A program made the translations under genes and the position numbers. The notes below the pieces were generated by a model that did not search any database, was not told the DNA's origin, and saw only the letters and a list, made by a program, of their open reading frames with translations. DNA of 64,000 nt from Marsupella aquatica (taxonomy: Eukaryota; Marchantiophyta), in assembly GCA_973895155.1 (NCBI GenBank), contig OZ316897.1, positions 11,284,001 through 11,348,000 on the forward strand. Reading direction: 5' to 3'. Positions 34,150 through 45,620 of this stretch are shown here, one piece after another; position 1 is the stretch's first letter; each line of letters starts with the position of its first letter.

Positions 34150-34490
34150 TACGGTCTAGAGGCTTCACTCTAGATCTAGGCTCTTAATTATAGACTTCGG
34201 TTCACGCTTTTATATTAAGATAGTTTTCCTATCATGGATCCACTATATGGGACCCCGCCCGTCCTTGATCACTGGCCGGTCTTTGGGGGTGTGCTGCCTT
34301 TCTATAGTCTCCAAATCTCTTGTTTGGCTGCTTTTCTGAGGCTCAGCTTTTTACCTGGCCTCGGCTTCACCGGTCCCGGCACGTAGACCTCTGGTCCCCA
34401 GGGTTGGTGTCCCCGTTTTGGGGCCCCCCTCTTTGTATGCTAACTAAATGAATGGATTTCTTTTGGTTTTTCGAGGCAAAAAAAACTTTC
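34150..34490 (+). mobile_element. LINE-like 3' end fragment
   Basis: The segment ends in 'TTTGTATGCTAACTAAATG', then 'AATGGATTTCTTTTGG' and a short A run. That pattern is typical of the 3' UTR and tail of plant non-LTR elements. Upstream text is GC-rich with repeated 'CTGGTCCCC'/'GGTCTTTGG' words. No reverse transcriptase frame is present, so this would be a 5'-truncated copy. The call rests on the tail style only. Confidence 0.35.
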
Positions 34491-34552
34491 ACACCACACA
34501 TTTGCCAACTTTACTAGTGCATCTCAAATCTCTTCTTTCTGCTTCTGGTTGC

Positions 34553-34714
34553 TGTCAAAGACAATTTCTAGGAAAAAAAGTTGCAAACACAAAAATGGGG
34601 TCAAAGACAATGCTTCCTGTCGTGGTCAAAGACAATTTCTAGGCAAAAAAGTTGCGAACACAAAAATGGGGTCAAAGACAATTTCTAGGAAAAAAAATTG
34701 TGAACACAAAAATG
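34553..34714. repeat. Three copies of a ~45-bp repeat
   Basis: Copies at 34553-34598, 34625-34670 and 34671-34714 share 'GTCAAAGACAATTTCTAGG', an A run, 'GTTGC.AACACAAAAATGG'. A 26-bp spacer separates the first two. Confidence 0.92.
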
Positions 34715-34764
34715 CATGTCTGCACACTCCCGAAGGGTGACCAAAACTCATACACCAAAACTCA

Positions 34765-35130
34765 TACACTCTTAAGTGTAATTAGTGTGACTAACACTCA
34801 TTTGAGAACATCCATTTTCAGGGTCTATTTGTGAATTAGTGTTAGTCACTAATTTTGCGCACATGAATCAGTGTTATTATGGTCTTAAAAGGAGCAAAAT
34901 AGAGAGAAAAACACTATTTTGAAAAATACACGACAATTAGTGTTACTTTGGATTGTGTTACTTTGGACTAAAGATCAGCCATTTTTTACAAGCAATTTAC
35001 ACTAAAGAGAACAAAATCTGTTTTGAAAACCGACAAAAATGAGTGTTATTGGGGCTCAAAATCATTCTTGCATAACACTAATTCTTGCATAACACTAATT
35101 AAAGTGAACATTGTAATTAATTTTGGGTCA
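34765..35130. mobile_element. MITE, older copy of the 54.4-kb family
   Basis: It aligns along its length with 54362-54748, sharing 'GTGTGACTAACACT', 'AATTAGTGTTA', 'AGAGAAAAACACTATTTTGAAAAA', 'GTTACTTTGGACT' and a 'TAACACTAATT' end. The terminal repeat is worn: the left end appears truncated and the right end reads 'AAAGTGAACATTGTA'. A short internal duplication of 'GATTGTGTTACTTTGGA' and of 'ATTCTTGCATAACACTA' is present. Confidence 0.8.
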
Positions 35131-35978
35131 ATTTCTTTTCACAAACTTCAAGGTTTGAGACGCCTACTGCAGGTTGCAGGTGCACTGTCATTGAAGGACA
35201 CCACCCTATGTCTAGCATCTAGTCTAGGATACAAAACTAGTTTACAAAAAGGTTCTCTCTTTTGAACTCAAGTTGTCCAAGCTTATAGAGGGGTTAAGTC
35301 TTGGGCAAGGGGTGCACTGAGTCCGTGTTATTGCAGATCCAAATGTGACTATGTTCGGTGACTATGTAATCATTCCATATCATGATAAACCTAAATATTT
35401 TGTTTGACTCACTAAATGTTATTCAAAACACGTATCTGGCTATCGGTCCAGGCAAATACAGGTTCGCTGTGTTTTTTTGAGTGGCAAAAATTTGCATAAC
35501 TTGACGTTGGTCAGAAAGCTTAGCCACAATGGGTTCAAATATGCCCAGTCTTTTGGGTGATATTTGCTACCTTCCTACTTTTTCTCCACTTTGGTGAGTC
35601 TCCTTGGGGACCTCTGCCAATTTAGCATTTTGGACTCTCCCATATGGTGAAGGTCAAACTTTAAGCCACCTTCCCCAAATGGTATGACAAATATTTTAGT
35701 ATAATCGTACTTGGATAAATCAGCAAAATAATTTTCTTTAATAGCACTTTCTGTTCTTTATAAGGGTACTTGAACTTTAAACACCCCAAATGGTAAGTTA
35801 AAAAGTTTGTTATTTTCTTAACTAGGTAATTCAGCAGGCAAATTCTTCAAGTTAACTAAAGGTGCTAGGATCCCAAAAACAAAGTAATGCAGCTGGACTG
35901 TGTTGTAATGTTCATACATGTATATTAAACTGCCAAACAACACACCTGGAAGAAAAGATCCCAGCCAAAAAAAATTAT
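35131..35978. other. AT-rich intergenic, no gene recognised
   Basis: I see no supported feature. Short segments about 'CCAAATGGTA' recur but do not form a clear array. Confidence 0.45.
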
Positions 35979-36347
35979 TTAAGGGGGGGAGGAGAGGGCT
36001 GAGACCCCAAGGAGAATTATGATATCAAGAAGAAAATTAATGATAACTTTAGAGTTGAGATGATTTTTTTTATTAATCACCTTAAAATAAGATTCATATG
36101 TAATTAGCTTTGGGTGAAATTGAGCCTTGCCAGGCCTCGACCCTTTGTGCTTCCTCTTTCTTCCAGATCCAGTGACTATTGCTTGGATTGACAATGGCCC
36201 AATAGCCAGAATCGGCTCCCAGAAGTTCTCAGCCTCTTCCCACTCCTCGTCATCCTCACGGTCATCCTCTTCTGTCATACGTAACAGATTATCTCTCCAT
36301 GATTGCATCCGTGGTGAGATTGGCAACCGGGTTGGCAACAAACACAA
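35979..36347 (-). CDS. Unrecognised 122-codon reading frame, possible gene fragment
   Basis: The frame has a coding-like central part with an acidic stretch ('EEDDREDDEEWEEAENFWE') followed by 'PILAIGPLSIQAI' and a basic 'GRKRKHKGSRPGK' patch. The first methionine codon is not ATG in a good context, and the last third becomes AT-rich and unlike protein. I do not recognise the family. It could be one exon of a gene, or a captured or decayed fragment; it lies directly beside a SINE copy. Confidence 0.2.
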   Translation of the reverse strand: MCLLPTRLPISPRMQSWRDNLLRMTEEDDREDDEEWEEAENFWEPILAIGPLSIQAIVTGSGRKRKHKGSRPGKAQFHPKLITYESYFKVINKKNHLNSKVIINFLLDIIILLGVSALSSPP

Positions 36348-36432
36348 GCGACGGGAGGCCTAGGCAATTACCCAGGCAATTACAAATTTCTTCACACAGA
36401 CAAATGCTTCAGCTGCGCTGTGGGCAAGTGTA

Positions 36433-37003
36433 CAGCAGGGGATAGAGCCCTGGGGAATCACTTCGAGCAAATTTCGTAATACACCTGTGAACACACCCTC
36501 CCCTCTAGTACCTCTTCTAGTGTTATCTCAATCACATTTTAAAGTAAATTTTACATATATATTTATATATATATATATATATATGCATTATATGAATGCG
36601 AGTTCACACTTACTTATAGTATTCCATAGAGTCATTCACCCCATAGAGTGATTGACAAAGGCAAGCTAACCAAGGATTCATTCATGTGGACACCCACATG
36701 TATAGGAAATGAGCTCCATCACTTGTTGTTCATGTGCAAAGGCAGCATAGTAGGAATGACTCCTAGTGATTGCTCTGCCACTTTTGCTTACAAACAAGAA
36801 AGTTTTTGACTTCCCAAAGAAACCCAGTGCATACAAATGTGTTTGGGGTTCCATTTGTTTGTTATCTTCTCCTCTTAATATAGTCTCCTTTTAGCTCCAC
36901 TTGTTCGTTCTCTTCCTCTTAGCACTCTCCAGTGGGGATCAAACCCAGGAGCCTGCAGGAGTCACCATCTTGTGGGCCATCATGAGGCTTCACTCTAGAC
37001 CGG
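36433..37003 (-). mobile_element. tRNA-derived SINE, copy 1 (family 1)
   Basis: On the minus strand the head has an A-box-like GGTCTAGAGTGAAG (from 37001) and about 55 nt later a B-box GGTTTGATCCC (36945-36935). The body then aligns with copy 2 through 'GAACAAATGGAACC', 'AGTCATTCC', 'TTGATTAGC' and ends near 'GGGCT.TATCCCCTG'. A TA microsatellite (36552-36592) interrupts the body. Identity with copy 2 is about 75-80 percent by eye. Confidence 0.7.
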
Positions 37004-37836
37004 CGTAGACTCTTGAGATTGGGGAAAGCAATTCAAAGGGAAGAGGTTGACATTATCTTGAGGCCTTTCTTTACAGACCCCCATGGGAAGTTCCTTCCAA
37101 AATCCATGGAAACACGTGCAGCCACATCAGCACTATTGATCACAAACAAGAACAGTTCGTTATGCAAAGAGCACCAAACAAGACTGTGTGTGTTTGACAC
37201 AAGTCAAAGAAAAACAATTAGACCTTATAAACTGAAAAAACAATTGAAAACTAACATATCAAATAAACAAAGAAAGGGGTAAACGAAAATAATCTTTGGA
37301 TGGGTTGTGATTGATATTTCAGTAGATTGCATGAGTTTTCTATTTAATTAGCAACTTTTGGAATAACCAATGGCAGAAAGAAACTCTTCAACTAGTGTAA
37401 CATTTAGAAAGATAATATAAGAAACCATTTGGTTAATATGGAAAAAGGAACACAAATGGAACATAAGAAACCCTTTGACTACTATAGATAAAAGAATACC
37501 AAAGGAATGTAATTAAGAAATTCTTTGGCTTTTTTAGAATTTTGTATGGACTCTATGGACATAGGAGTACCAAGGGAACATTGTGCATGCACTTCTTCCA
37601 TGAATAATCTACTTGTTTTTTCCTCTCATCTCCATATTCAAACCTATTCCAATTTGCAACTCTTCATGTGTTCTAACTTAGTTGTTGGATGTAGTTGTTT
37701 AGGGTTTAAAAAACTAAAAGGTAGTTGAGCAAGGGGTTAGTTGTTTAGGGTTTAAAAAACAAAAAAACAAAGTTGAGCAAGGGGTGTTTTTTATCTTTGT
37801 TTGCCGGTTGGTGAGCAAAGGGTATACAGCTTACAA
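37004..37836. other. Between the two SINE copies: AT-rich, small tandem duplication
   Basis: A ~48-bp unit with 'GTTGTTTAGGGTTTAAAAAAC' parts and 'GTTGAGCAAGGGG' occurs twice at about 37691-37787. No gene is recognised; the 89-codon frame at 37013 is not credible. Confidence 0.5.
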
Positions 37837-38340
37837 CAGGGGATACAGCCCTGGGGAATCACTTTAAACACCTGTGAACACACCCTTCCAACTAGTAACC
37901 CTTATTGTATTATTGTGGTCACATTTAAAGGGTCTTTTACAGTTTATGCATACATAAATGAAATTCAAACATATCTTCATTTGTCCACAATAAGTTCTAA
38001 TATTCCATAGATTGATTGACCAGGGCGAGCTAATCAAGGATTCATTCTTGTGGACGCCCATATGTAGGGAACTAGATAGATAAAGGGATTTCTTCCTGTG
38101 AACACCCACATATTGGAAACGGGCTAGATCAGTTGTCGATGTGGAAGTGCAGGATAGTAGGAATGACTCCTAGCATTTGCTATGCCACTTTTGCTCTGGA
38201 AGTAGATAGTTTTTTACTCCCAAAAGAAATCCAGTGCCTTCAAATGTCTTTTGAGGTTCCACTTGTTCGTTATCTTCTCCTCTTAGCACCCAGCAGTGGG
38301 AATCGAACCCAGGAACCTGCCCATCAGGCTGGAGGTAAAG
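37837..38340 (-). mobile_element. tRNA-derived SINE, copy 2 (family 1)
   Basis: It has the same orientation and order of segments as copy 1, with a better B box, GGTTCGATTCC (38309-38299). The A box region is less clear. The two copies lie in direct orientation about 1.4 kb apart, so local duplication or two insertions are both possible. Confidence 0.7.
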
Positions 38341-40722
38341 CTGGATTTTCCAGCCTCAGAGTCAACAGAGTATTTGTCGGATCTCACTCTGGCCATCCAC
38401 AATTGTTGCATCCTAGTCAATGTTCTCACGGCTACATTGATTGGCTTGTCATCATCACCAAACTTGGCTGGTGTAACCCAGTAAGTCTATTAGTGCTTCC
38501 TCTGTTGCTGAATCATATCTTTAAGACCTCAGGTTGTCAACTTGTGCTGCTGAACTCCCATCCAAGCTAGATTCTTCATCCGGCTACTTCTTCCAAGAAT
38601 GAGAGTACATGGCTTCAAAATGTTTGAATGCCTTTCCACTCTATTGAGTATTGCTGAGAGCGTTCCAATCATTCTTAATTTCCGACCATTATTAGATATC
38701 ATAGAATTAGAAAGTACAATCTTCAACATTCCTAGCACTTAAGAATGAGGTGCTTGTGCTAAAAGCACATGACAAATAAAGAAGCCCGTCCAGAATTTGA
38801 TACAAAAATTCCAGCTGTGAGTTAATATCAATGCACCTCACTACAACATTGTAAGAAATGGAATCATTAAAAGCTGGAGAAAGAAGACAAGGATTGTTTG
38901 CTGAATCGATCATTGTAACTCACCCAAAAGCTTCCCAGTACCTATCCGAATGCCAGCCCTGAAATTTTCCTTGCTGCTCCTATTGGAAGTTCTATTCTCA
39001 TGGTCTTCAATTGCTCTTCCTTTACAATTGCTCTTCCGTTACTGAACTGCATGAGGTTGTCCGAAACAGTGAATGCACGATATTAGAGAATATCAATAGA
39101 TGGAGAAAGCGCCGTGTGTATACTCTCGCACTACATCCATCCAATTCGTCCACCTTACATCCGCACAAGAATGAAAAATAGACTAAGGCCTCAAATGAAA
39201 TTCATTCTTGCTTGCTCCGAACCTTTTGCATCTGTCAGATGCCAGATGCAGTCCCCTCTCCAACTCGTACACAAAAGAGATGAACCATTCTGCTCGAATT
39301 TGAAAGGAAATGTACGAACTGAACTAAAAGCTTGTACAGCTCGAGACAACGGCAGCTCTTGCCCACAAGCCTTGCAGCTGGAGCTCGAAAAGTTCTTCTG
39401 GAGCTCGAAAAGTTCACACAATGACAAGTTCATGTCCTTGGCCCTCCCTAACTATTGTATGAGCAAAGAAAAAACAATATTCTGCTTGCAATATTCAAAA
39501 TAAATTCTACAGTCGTTTGTAGCAGCTGTACAGTTCAGCAATAATAATCCTAAATGAACGAAAGGACCACCAAAAAGATGCAGCCATTAGGACCCAAATT
39601 AGAAAAAGAAACTGCTCAGCAAGTAGAATAAACACCTGTGCAGAATTAGAATCAAGATTGAGAGCCCACCACAAATCTCAAAAGATTTTAAGATGCCGAA
39701 CTCCTTGATTAACTTTAAGCAAATCAATTCCTGCACGTATTCAAAATTACTCATCTCTCACCAAGCACCAGGGAAATCAACGTACTGAGTGACAATAGAG
39801 TCAAGGGCTTCGAGATTGTCACCAGCTTTTTGGGTCTACAGCAGATCGGAGCAGCCTGTTTTTATCCGGGTTCTGCTGAGGGGAAGTAATTTTCGAGATG
39901 TCAAGAAACCGCCGGCTCTATTTGAGTGAGAGTCTGCTAGAGCAATGTCGCCATGCTGCTGAATCTACTAGCTGTTTCTCGTCAAAAAACAATACAGTGG
40001 AAGGTCTGCGCACCTTCAGTGACGAACAGCAGCTACCAAAACTCTGTTATGTCCGTTTCGTTTAAGGAACCCTCTTTTCCGTGATCATGATGGGGAAGTA
40101 ATTGCTCCACACGAAGACGAGGATAACGTTTCTCGAAAGCCCAACAGCCTTAGCGCTATTCTCCCAGCGTCTTGCAGTAAACAAGAGTATGCTACCTTTG
40201 TGAATGGAATTCATAAAGATCTTTCAAGGCCAAAAACCCTGAGAAGAAGGTCGCCTGGATGGACATTTACTGTAGCTTCGAGTTCCACCCGCTCAAAAAT
40301 TGTGCTCACGAAGCAAGAAAGATCTGGACTGCTCTCCACACCAAAAATGAACACTGTAGCAGCCACTTAGAATTTCGTAGACGGTACAGGGAATACTTCC
40401 AGGTCGCGAAATAGCGACGAGGATTGAAGATTCTTCAGCGACTCAGGGACGAGAGGAAGAACCCAGCTGGTATCAAGCAGAGCAGCAGATCAACAAAACA
40501 ACTTCGCGAGGTCTTGTCTCGTCCAGAGCCATTCCATCTGATTACTGCAATGCCGACGATGAGCTTGAAGTCCGATCGAAGAACGCATTTTGCACATAGT
40601 AATTTCAAATCTCTGTGCGCTCTCAAGTTGTTTGACAACGAACGAAGGCGAACGACATTAATGACCCAAATTAATCAAGGTTTTCCGTAAATTTAGGGAG
40701 ATGTCAGTGTAGAAAATTAATC
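38341..40722. other. Intergenic, no gene recognised
   Basis: Frames of 80-145 codons occur (for example 38133-38570, 39114-39503) without recognisable domains or splice context. I see no RNA gene or transposon protein. Confidence 0.4.
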
Positions 40723-41586
40723 TAGTAAAATTATTAACTAAGGTTCACCTCGTGTATATCCTGGTTTAACCTGACGGGCACCCTGACACCTTGCTGGGCA
40801 CGTCAAATGATGGTACAAAAATGACCAATTCGACGGATATTCGATAAGATTCTCCCGAACTCACCCGAACTCGAACCCAGACCCGAACCCGAACTCCCCC
40901 GGACCGCCTCTCCCCGGCCGAACCCCGAACCCGAACTTCCCCCCCGGACCGCCCCCGAACCCAAACCCGAATCTGGACTCCCCCCCCTCCCCCCCCCCCC
41001 CCCCAAACCGACAAGTCTTGTTTGTTGCATTGTTGTTGACGTGGCACGTTGTGGTGCCAGGAACTTTGGAAGGGATCTCTAGTGGGGTCCGTAAATATAT
41101 GCCAAGAAATTAATATCTGGGAGTACACATGTAAATAAAACACATTATGACCAAGTAAGTACAAAGAGTACTAAAGAGTTATGCACATACACATTTTCAA
41201 TTGCTTCTAGATAATGATAATCAACTCAATTAAGTTTTGTAAAAGCAACGGGGAGGGGAACTTAGTAACCAAATGTGCACATTATTTGAACTCATTTCTC
41301 TCACTCTCATGAGAAAAACTATAATTCACTAAGGAGTGATTGAAAAGTAAAGATTGACAATTTATGAGGGGAGCCAAATATTTCAAAATACTCTAAGTTC
41401 ACTAAAATTAAAAGGGGTCAAAAAGTTAATTAAAAATAAAATTAATACAAATGATCCACCTAGTCTAGGCACATTAAAATAAAAATACTGAACACAAAAT
41501 CTGAATAAGACAAAATGTGAAAGTTGGATTCACCATTATATCAACTTCAAAATGTAGTAAAATTATCAACTAAGGTTCACCTCGTG
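40723..41586. repeat. Two 32-bp direct repeats bracketing ~830 bp
   Basis: Positions 40723-40754 and 41555-41586 are identical except one base ('TAGTAAAATTAT', then 'AACTAAGGTTCACCTCGTG'). The bracketed DNA holds a (CCGAAC)n-like tract (40856-40975), a C run (40981-41005) and AT-rich DNA. No coding content is evident. Confidence 0.8.
40856..41005. repeat. CCGAAC-type microsatellite ending in a C run
   Basis: Variants of CCCGAA and CCGGAC repeat for about 120 bp and lead into a run of C interrupted by one T. Assembly length here is likely uncertain. Minus frames across it are glycine/serine repeats and not genes. Confidence 0.9.
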
Positions 41587-43330
41587 GATGATTTCACTTT
41601 GTGTGAAAGAAAAAAGGTGAACTATCATTTTCTTAGTTCATACAATGTGAACTTATCCACCCTGGCCAAAAAGGGAAAACTTTAAAATTGCTTTTATTGT
41701 CATTTTTGATGTGGCAGAATGGAAGTGTTGTTGACCATATGTGAGATGACCTGGCAATTATATCATGGAAGCCTTGTTGACCACGAGGGAGATGATCAGG
41801 CAATTCTATTGTGCTGTGTTGACTGGCTGGGCGTGGAAAAGGTGCTCAGTGGCACCTCTAGGTCCATGTCAAGGTTAGGCAAAAATGTCACAATAGTCAA
41901 ACTGCCAGGGCAGCTTCCAACCAGAAAGACATTTTGCAAGCAAACCATGAGAATAGAAGAGTGTGATTTCATATTAGTGTTTAATTGACTACCATTGCCT
42001 AACGTATAGTACAAGGGGGTTGCTATTTACCAGTGTAAATTTACACTGGCAAATCCAATCAACGCTTAGGTACAAGTTTGATGTTATTTGTTGTGAGTTG
42101 ATTTATAGGGCTTGAGTACTAGATGTGTGCTGGACATTTGCTGCTTACTGTGTCTGGCCTGATGCTTTTTCAGTACCTTTCCCCGTTAGAGGACATATGA
42201 GTTGTACCTGGCTCGTACTGATGCAGATTATCAGGCTGACAACTATTTTGTTGTTTCCTGGAAAGAGCACACCACCTAAGTTTACAATTCATGTCTAGCT
42301 AAGCGTAGGCATTAAATTTTTGGTAAAATTATTTATTTGATAACAAATAATTTTGATATTTAAACTCTACGTGTGAATAGGGACAAGCATGGCCGTCTGG
42401 GTACATGGAACCCTTTTTGTGTATACACAAGCATGGGTCTAGGTACATGGAACCCTTTTTTGTGTTCACATAGGTCTTCAAAGCTAGTATTTTTATAAAT
42501 GCAAATTCCAAGGGTACAGGTCAGACAGGCTGGCTGCTCTTAGGCAATTTTATTTGCTATTGAAAGAAATTTATCAACCCAGAAAAAAAGGGGGGAGTCC
42601 AACCCATGTTTCCGAAATGCACATCGAAAAATCCAACAACTGTTTACTAAATATTTGCGAAAAGGAAAGGAAACAATATTATTAAAAAAAGGGAAAAGGA
42701 AAAATCATGAGAAGCAGGTGTGTCAAACTGGGAAGAGTCCAAGGTTTAGGGAACCTTGCCCTACAAATGATGCCACTCAGCCTGCATGAGCACTCAAAGG
42801 AGAACCGTCCGATATTTATAAGATGGGAAAACGGAGAAGAAGTCCTATATGCCAAAGAGTCCATCGAATGTCTTAATCCGACCCAAAAAGGAATGATTAG
42901 TACTGGTACAAAATCCATCCGATGAATCTGAAGTGGAAAGAGCATATTAATGTAATTTACATTGTATCCTAGAAATATGCTCTTTTCCCTCGAGCGAGCT
43001 GTCGTTATTAACTAATAAAACTTCCAGGTCTCAGCTAAATGTTGTCCTTCCAGAGAATCCTATGGACCCGTACCCGAGACATTATTAATGACTCTAAAAA
43101 CAGTTGTCGTAGACAATTATAAAAGCAAATAAGGTGTGTCCACGTGGAAATACTCTGTGAGTTGGCAATCATTGCGATACTATAGTGGAGCATTAATGCG
43201 TCAATTTATTGAAAACAATGATCTAATCTGGAAGGAAACATTTCGACTTTATGGCACGGAGGTCGGTGTGATGAGGGGCTACTGTAGCGGTCTGTCGTTC
43301 AGTTAACATCGGGAATCCCACAATGATCAG
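41587..43330. other. Intergenic with a 20-bp palindrome and a short duplication, no gene
   Basis: CCAGTGTAAA/TTTACACTGG is a perfect palindrome at 42030-42049. A ~40-bp direct repeat with 'ACAAGCATGG' and 'GTACATGGAACCCTTTTT' lies at about 42383-42466. The 72-codon frame at 42707-42925 shows no motif. Confidence 0.5.
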
Positions 43331-43339
43331 AGGGAACGA

Positions 43340-44320
43340 ATTCGTTCACTATCTCCATTACGCTATTAAAACTGGAGTTCCAAGGAACAGCATATCGAGG
43401 AAAAACAGCAGGAGTGTTTCAGCCATGATGCATGATGTTGCAGTCGCCTTGGCTTAAGTGCACCCTCCATAGTGAAAATCCTAGCTTTTTTGTACACAGT
43501 CCAGTTCAGTGGGCACTATGGGATATAATGCCCCAAAAAACAAGAGATTCAGATGAGTGTTTAAGGGGCTATTATTGCCCATAATGCTGCTTAAGGAGGA
43601 CCTTTCTACACTTACTGGCATGAGAGCTTTTTATTTTTTCTAACTTTTGGTGAAAGTAGAAGAAAATCTGTCCTAAAGAGGTGATCAGATCTTGACCACT
43701 GCATTATGATCCAGAATGCTCTGTATAATTCAAAGGGAAAAATCATGAAGGGGCATTAAGCAACATAGACCATCCCTCAATTTCTTTAAGCTAGTTACAA
43801 TTTTGTGCACCTTCTATAAGTGCAATTTGGTTTCCAGTGCAAACTCCTAAACTCTATGTGAGACTTTCGCCTCTATGCTTTTAACACTGGATTTCCAAGG
43901 AAAAGCATGTAGAGGAAGAGCAGGAGTGTTTAAGAGCAGGAGTGCAGCCGCCTTTGCTTAAGTGCACAATTCGTAAAGTGCAAGACCTAGCTTCTTGCCA
44001 GACAAACTGCCCTTCCTTTTGTTAATCAGTTGCTCTTGTTTAACACCTTTTGTTTATGCAATGAAGTTTCCAGTGCAAATTTCTAAACCCTAAACCCTAT
44101 GTGGGCTTTCTCCTCAATGCTATTAACACTGGATTCCAAGGGATAGCATCTGGAAGAAGAAAAAAATGTTTCAGACATGATGCAGTACTCCCCTTTGCTT
44201 TAGTGCACACTCCATAAGTGCAAATACCACCCTTCCATGCTTTAAGCAATTTGGACTTGTTTTGCGCCTCATAGATGTGCAATGAGGTCCACAGTATTGT
44301 AAGCAGCAGGGGTTTGAGGA
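43340..44320. repeat. Three diverged copies of a ~240-bp repeat
   Basis: Copies at about 43350-43510, 43800-44010 and 44040-44290 share, in order, 'AACTGG' with 'TTCCAAGGAA.AGCAT', 'GAGGAA', 'AGCAGGAGTGTTT', 'GCCTT.GCTTAAGTGCAC', 'CC.TA.TG.AAA' and 'CTAGCTT'. Copy 3 carries two plant telomere-type heptamers (AAACCCTAAACCCT, 44085-44098). No coding potential. Confidence 0.75.
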
Positions 44321-44334
44321 GAATTTTGAAAGGC

Positions 44335-44905
44335 AAAGAAAAATGATTTCATGGCCAATGGAGCAATCTGAGGGAAAGTCCTCTACAAAATAGCAAAGAG
44401 AACTATTCTCAATCGATCAATTGGACATTCTTCATCAATTGGATGTCGTTCTCATTTGCTGATAGAAGGGAATCCCGTTGAATGACGTACAAATCAGCAG
44501 AGTGAAGGATTTCACGTATCATGGCAGATAGAGCAATTCATCAGATCGATGGATCGATTGGGTAGTGTTCATAAGACTCAGATGAGAAATTGAAGTCCTC
44601 AGTTGACATTAGTGAAGAATCTCATAGAATCATCTACAAAGCAGAATGAAGGATTTCATCATTGCAGACAACGTCAGATTAGAGCAACAATCGATGGATT
44701 GGATTGTCCATGACACTGAGATTAGGGAATCTCCCCGTCTCGAGGACTTGAGTTAAGAGATAGAAACTGTTTTGTAGCAGAAAAAGAGAGTGAGCGAATT
44801 CCAAAGAGTAATCTACATTGAAAGCGTGTGAACGACTTCGTCATGGCATATGACGTAGAGCTCGAGCAATCCATGGGATCTGCGATAAATTGAAGAGTTG
44901 TCCAT
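44335..44905. repeat. Degenerate array, about four units of ~150-175 bp
   Basis: Each unit has 'GAAGGATTTCATCATGGCAGA' or a variant, then 'GAGCAATC' and 'ATCGATGGATTGG'-like text (about 44340, 44495, 44645 and 44835). Divergence is high. It follows the preceding repeat block directly. Confidence 0.6.
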
Positions 44906-45620
44906 TCATGAGAAATGCGTGTATACTCACACTCGGTACGTCCTCCCGGCCTTGATGACCCGACCAGCCGGCTGCTAGCTGCCCCTTACGCGTGAGGTGG
45001 ACCTAGGAAGCTCGTGTTTCTCATGAATCGACGTCTGTACCTTGCAACGCTCAGGAAGTCAAGTACAGAGGGTGATATACCATTCATGTCCGGTACCAGA
45101 ACGAAGGAATCACCCACTACTGCTGCTGCTGCTGGCGAAAACTGTTCTCAGTTCTCTATATGCATACATATCCACGTGGGAGAGGAGCCTTCATCTTCTT
45201 CCTTTTATTGCCAAAGAAAACTCATCATCATTCTTCACACATCAAGTAATTGTATCTAATTCATTCGTCTCCACGTGATGTTAAGTTCAGATGAAGCAAA
45301 GAATCTGGGCTGAATGAGCTCGATCTATCTGTGTGAACTAATCTCTTTGTACAAAATGGTAGACTGCCTGCCTACTGCTACATGTTGTTGCGCGCGCGGC
45401 TGCTGCTGCTGCTTTCAAAAATTGTGTTACCTTTTTCCAAGGTAGAAATAATTTGTAGGAGAAACTAAAGCAAAGAATGCCATTGTGAAATTAAATTAAA
45501 TTTCAGTCTTTTGGCTTGGAACTGGAGTAAGCTCCCTCGAATCCCAACGAATGGTTCCTCGTGCTCGTTCGACACGATAATCAAACATCCTCAGAGGTCG
45601 CTCGCTCCCTCATTCACAAG
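44906..45620. other. 3' flank of the receptor kinase gene, no separate gene recognised
   Basis: This should include the 3' UTR of the kinase gene. Short CTG/GCT microsatellites occur at about 45118-45132 and 45400-45414. The 81-codon frame at 45014 lacks motifs. Confidence 0.45.

Noticed and set aside
36433-38340. SINE copies read as long terminal repeats of one retrotransposon
   Set aside because: The two copies are in direct orientation, but the DNA between them has no gag or pol content, primer-binding site or TG/CA ends, and the copies carry tRNA-like promoters.
40766-41164. Gly/Val/Arg repeat frames on the minus strand
   Set aside because: Translation of the CCGAAC microsatellite and C run.
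44085-44098. Telomere-type heptamers AAACCCTAAACCCT, also at 59687-59700
   Set aside because: Only two units each; these are telo-box-like words, not interstitial telomere. The second lies in TRM1 intron 1.
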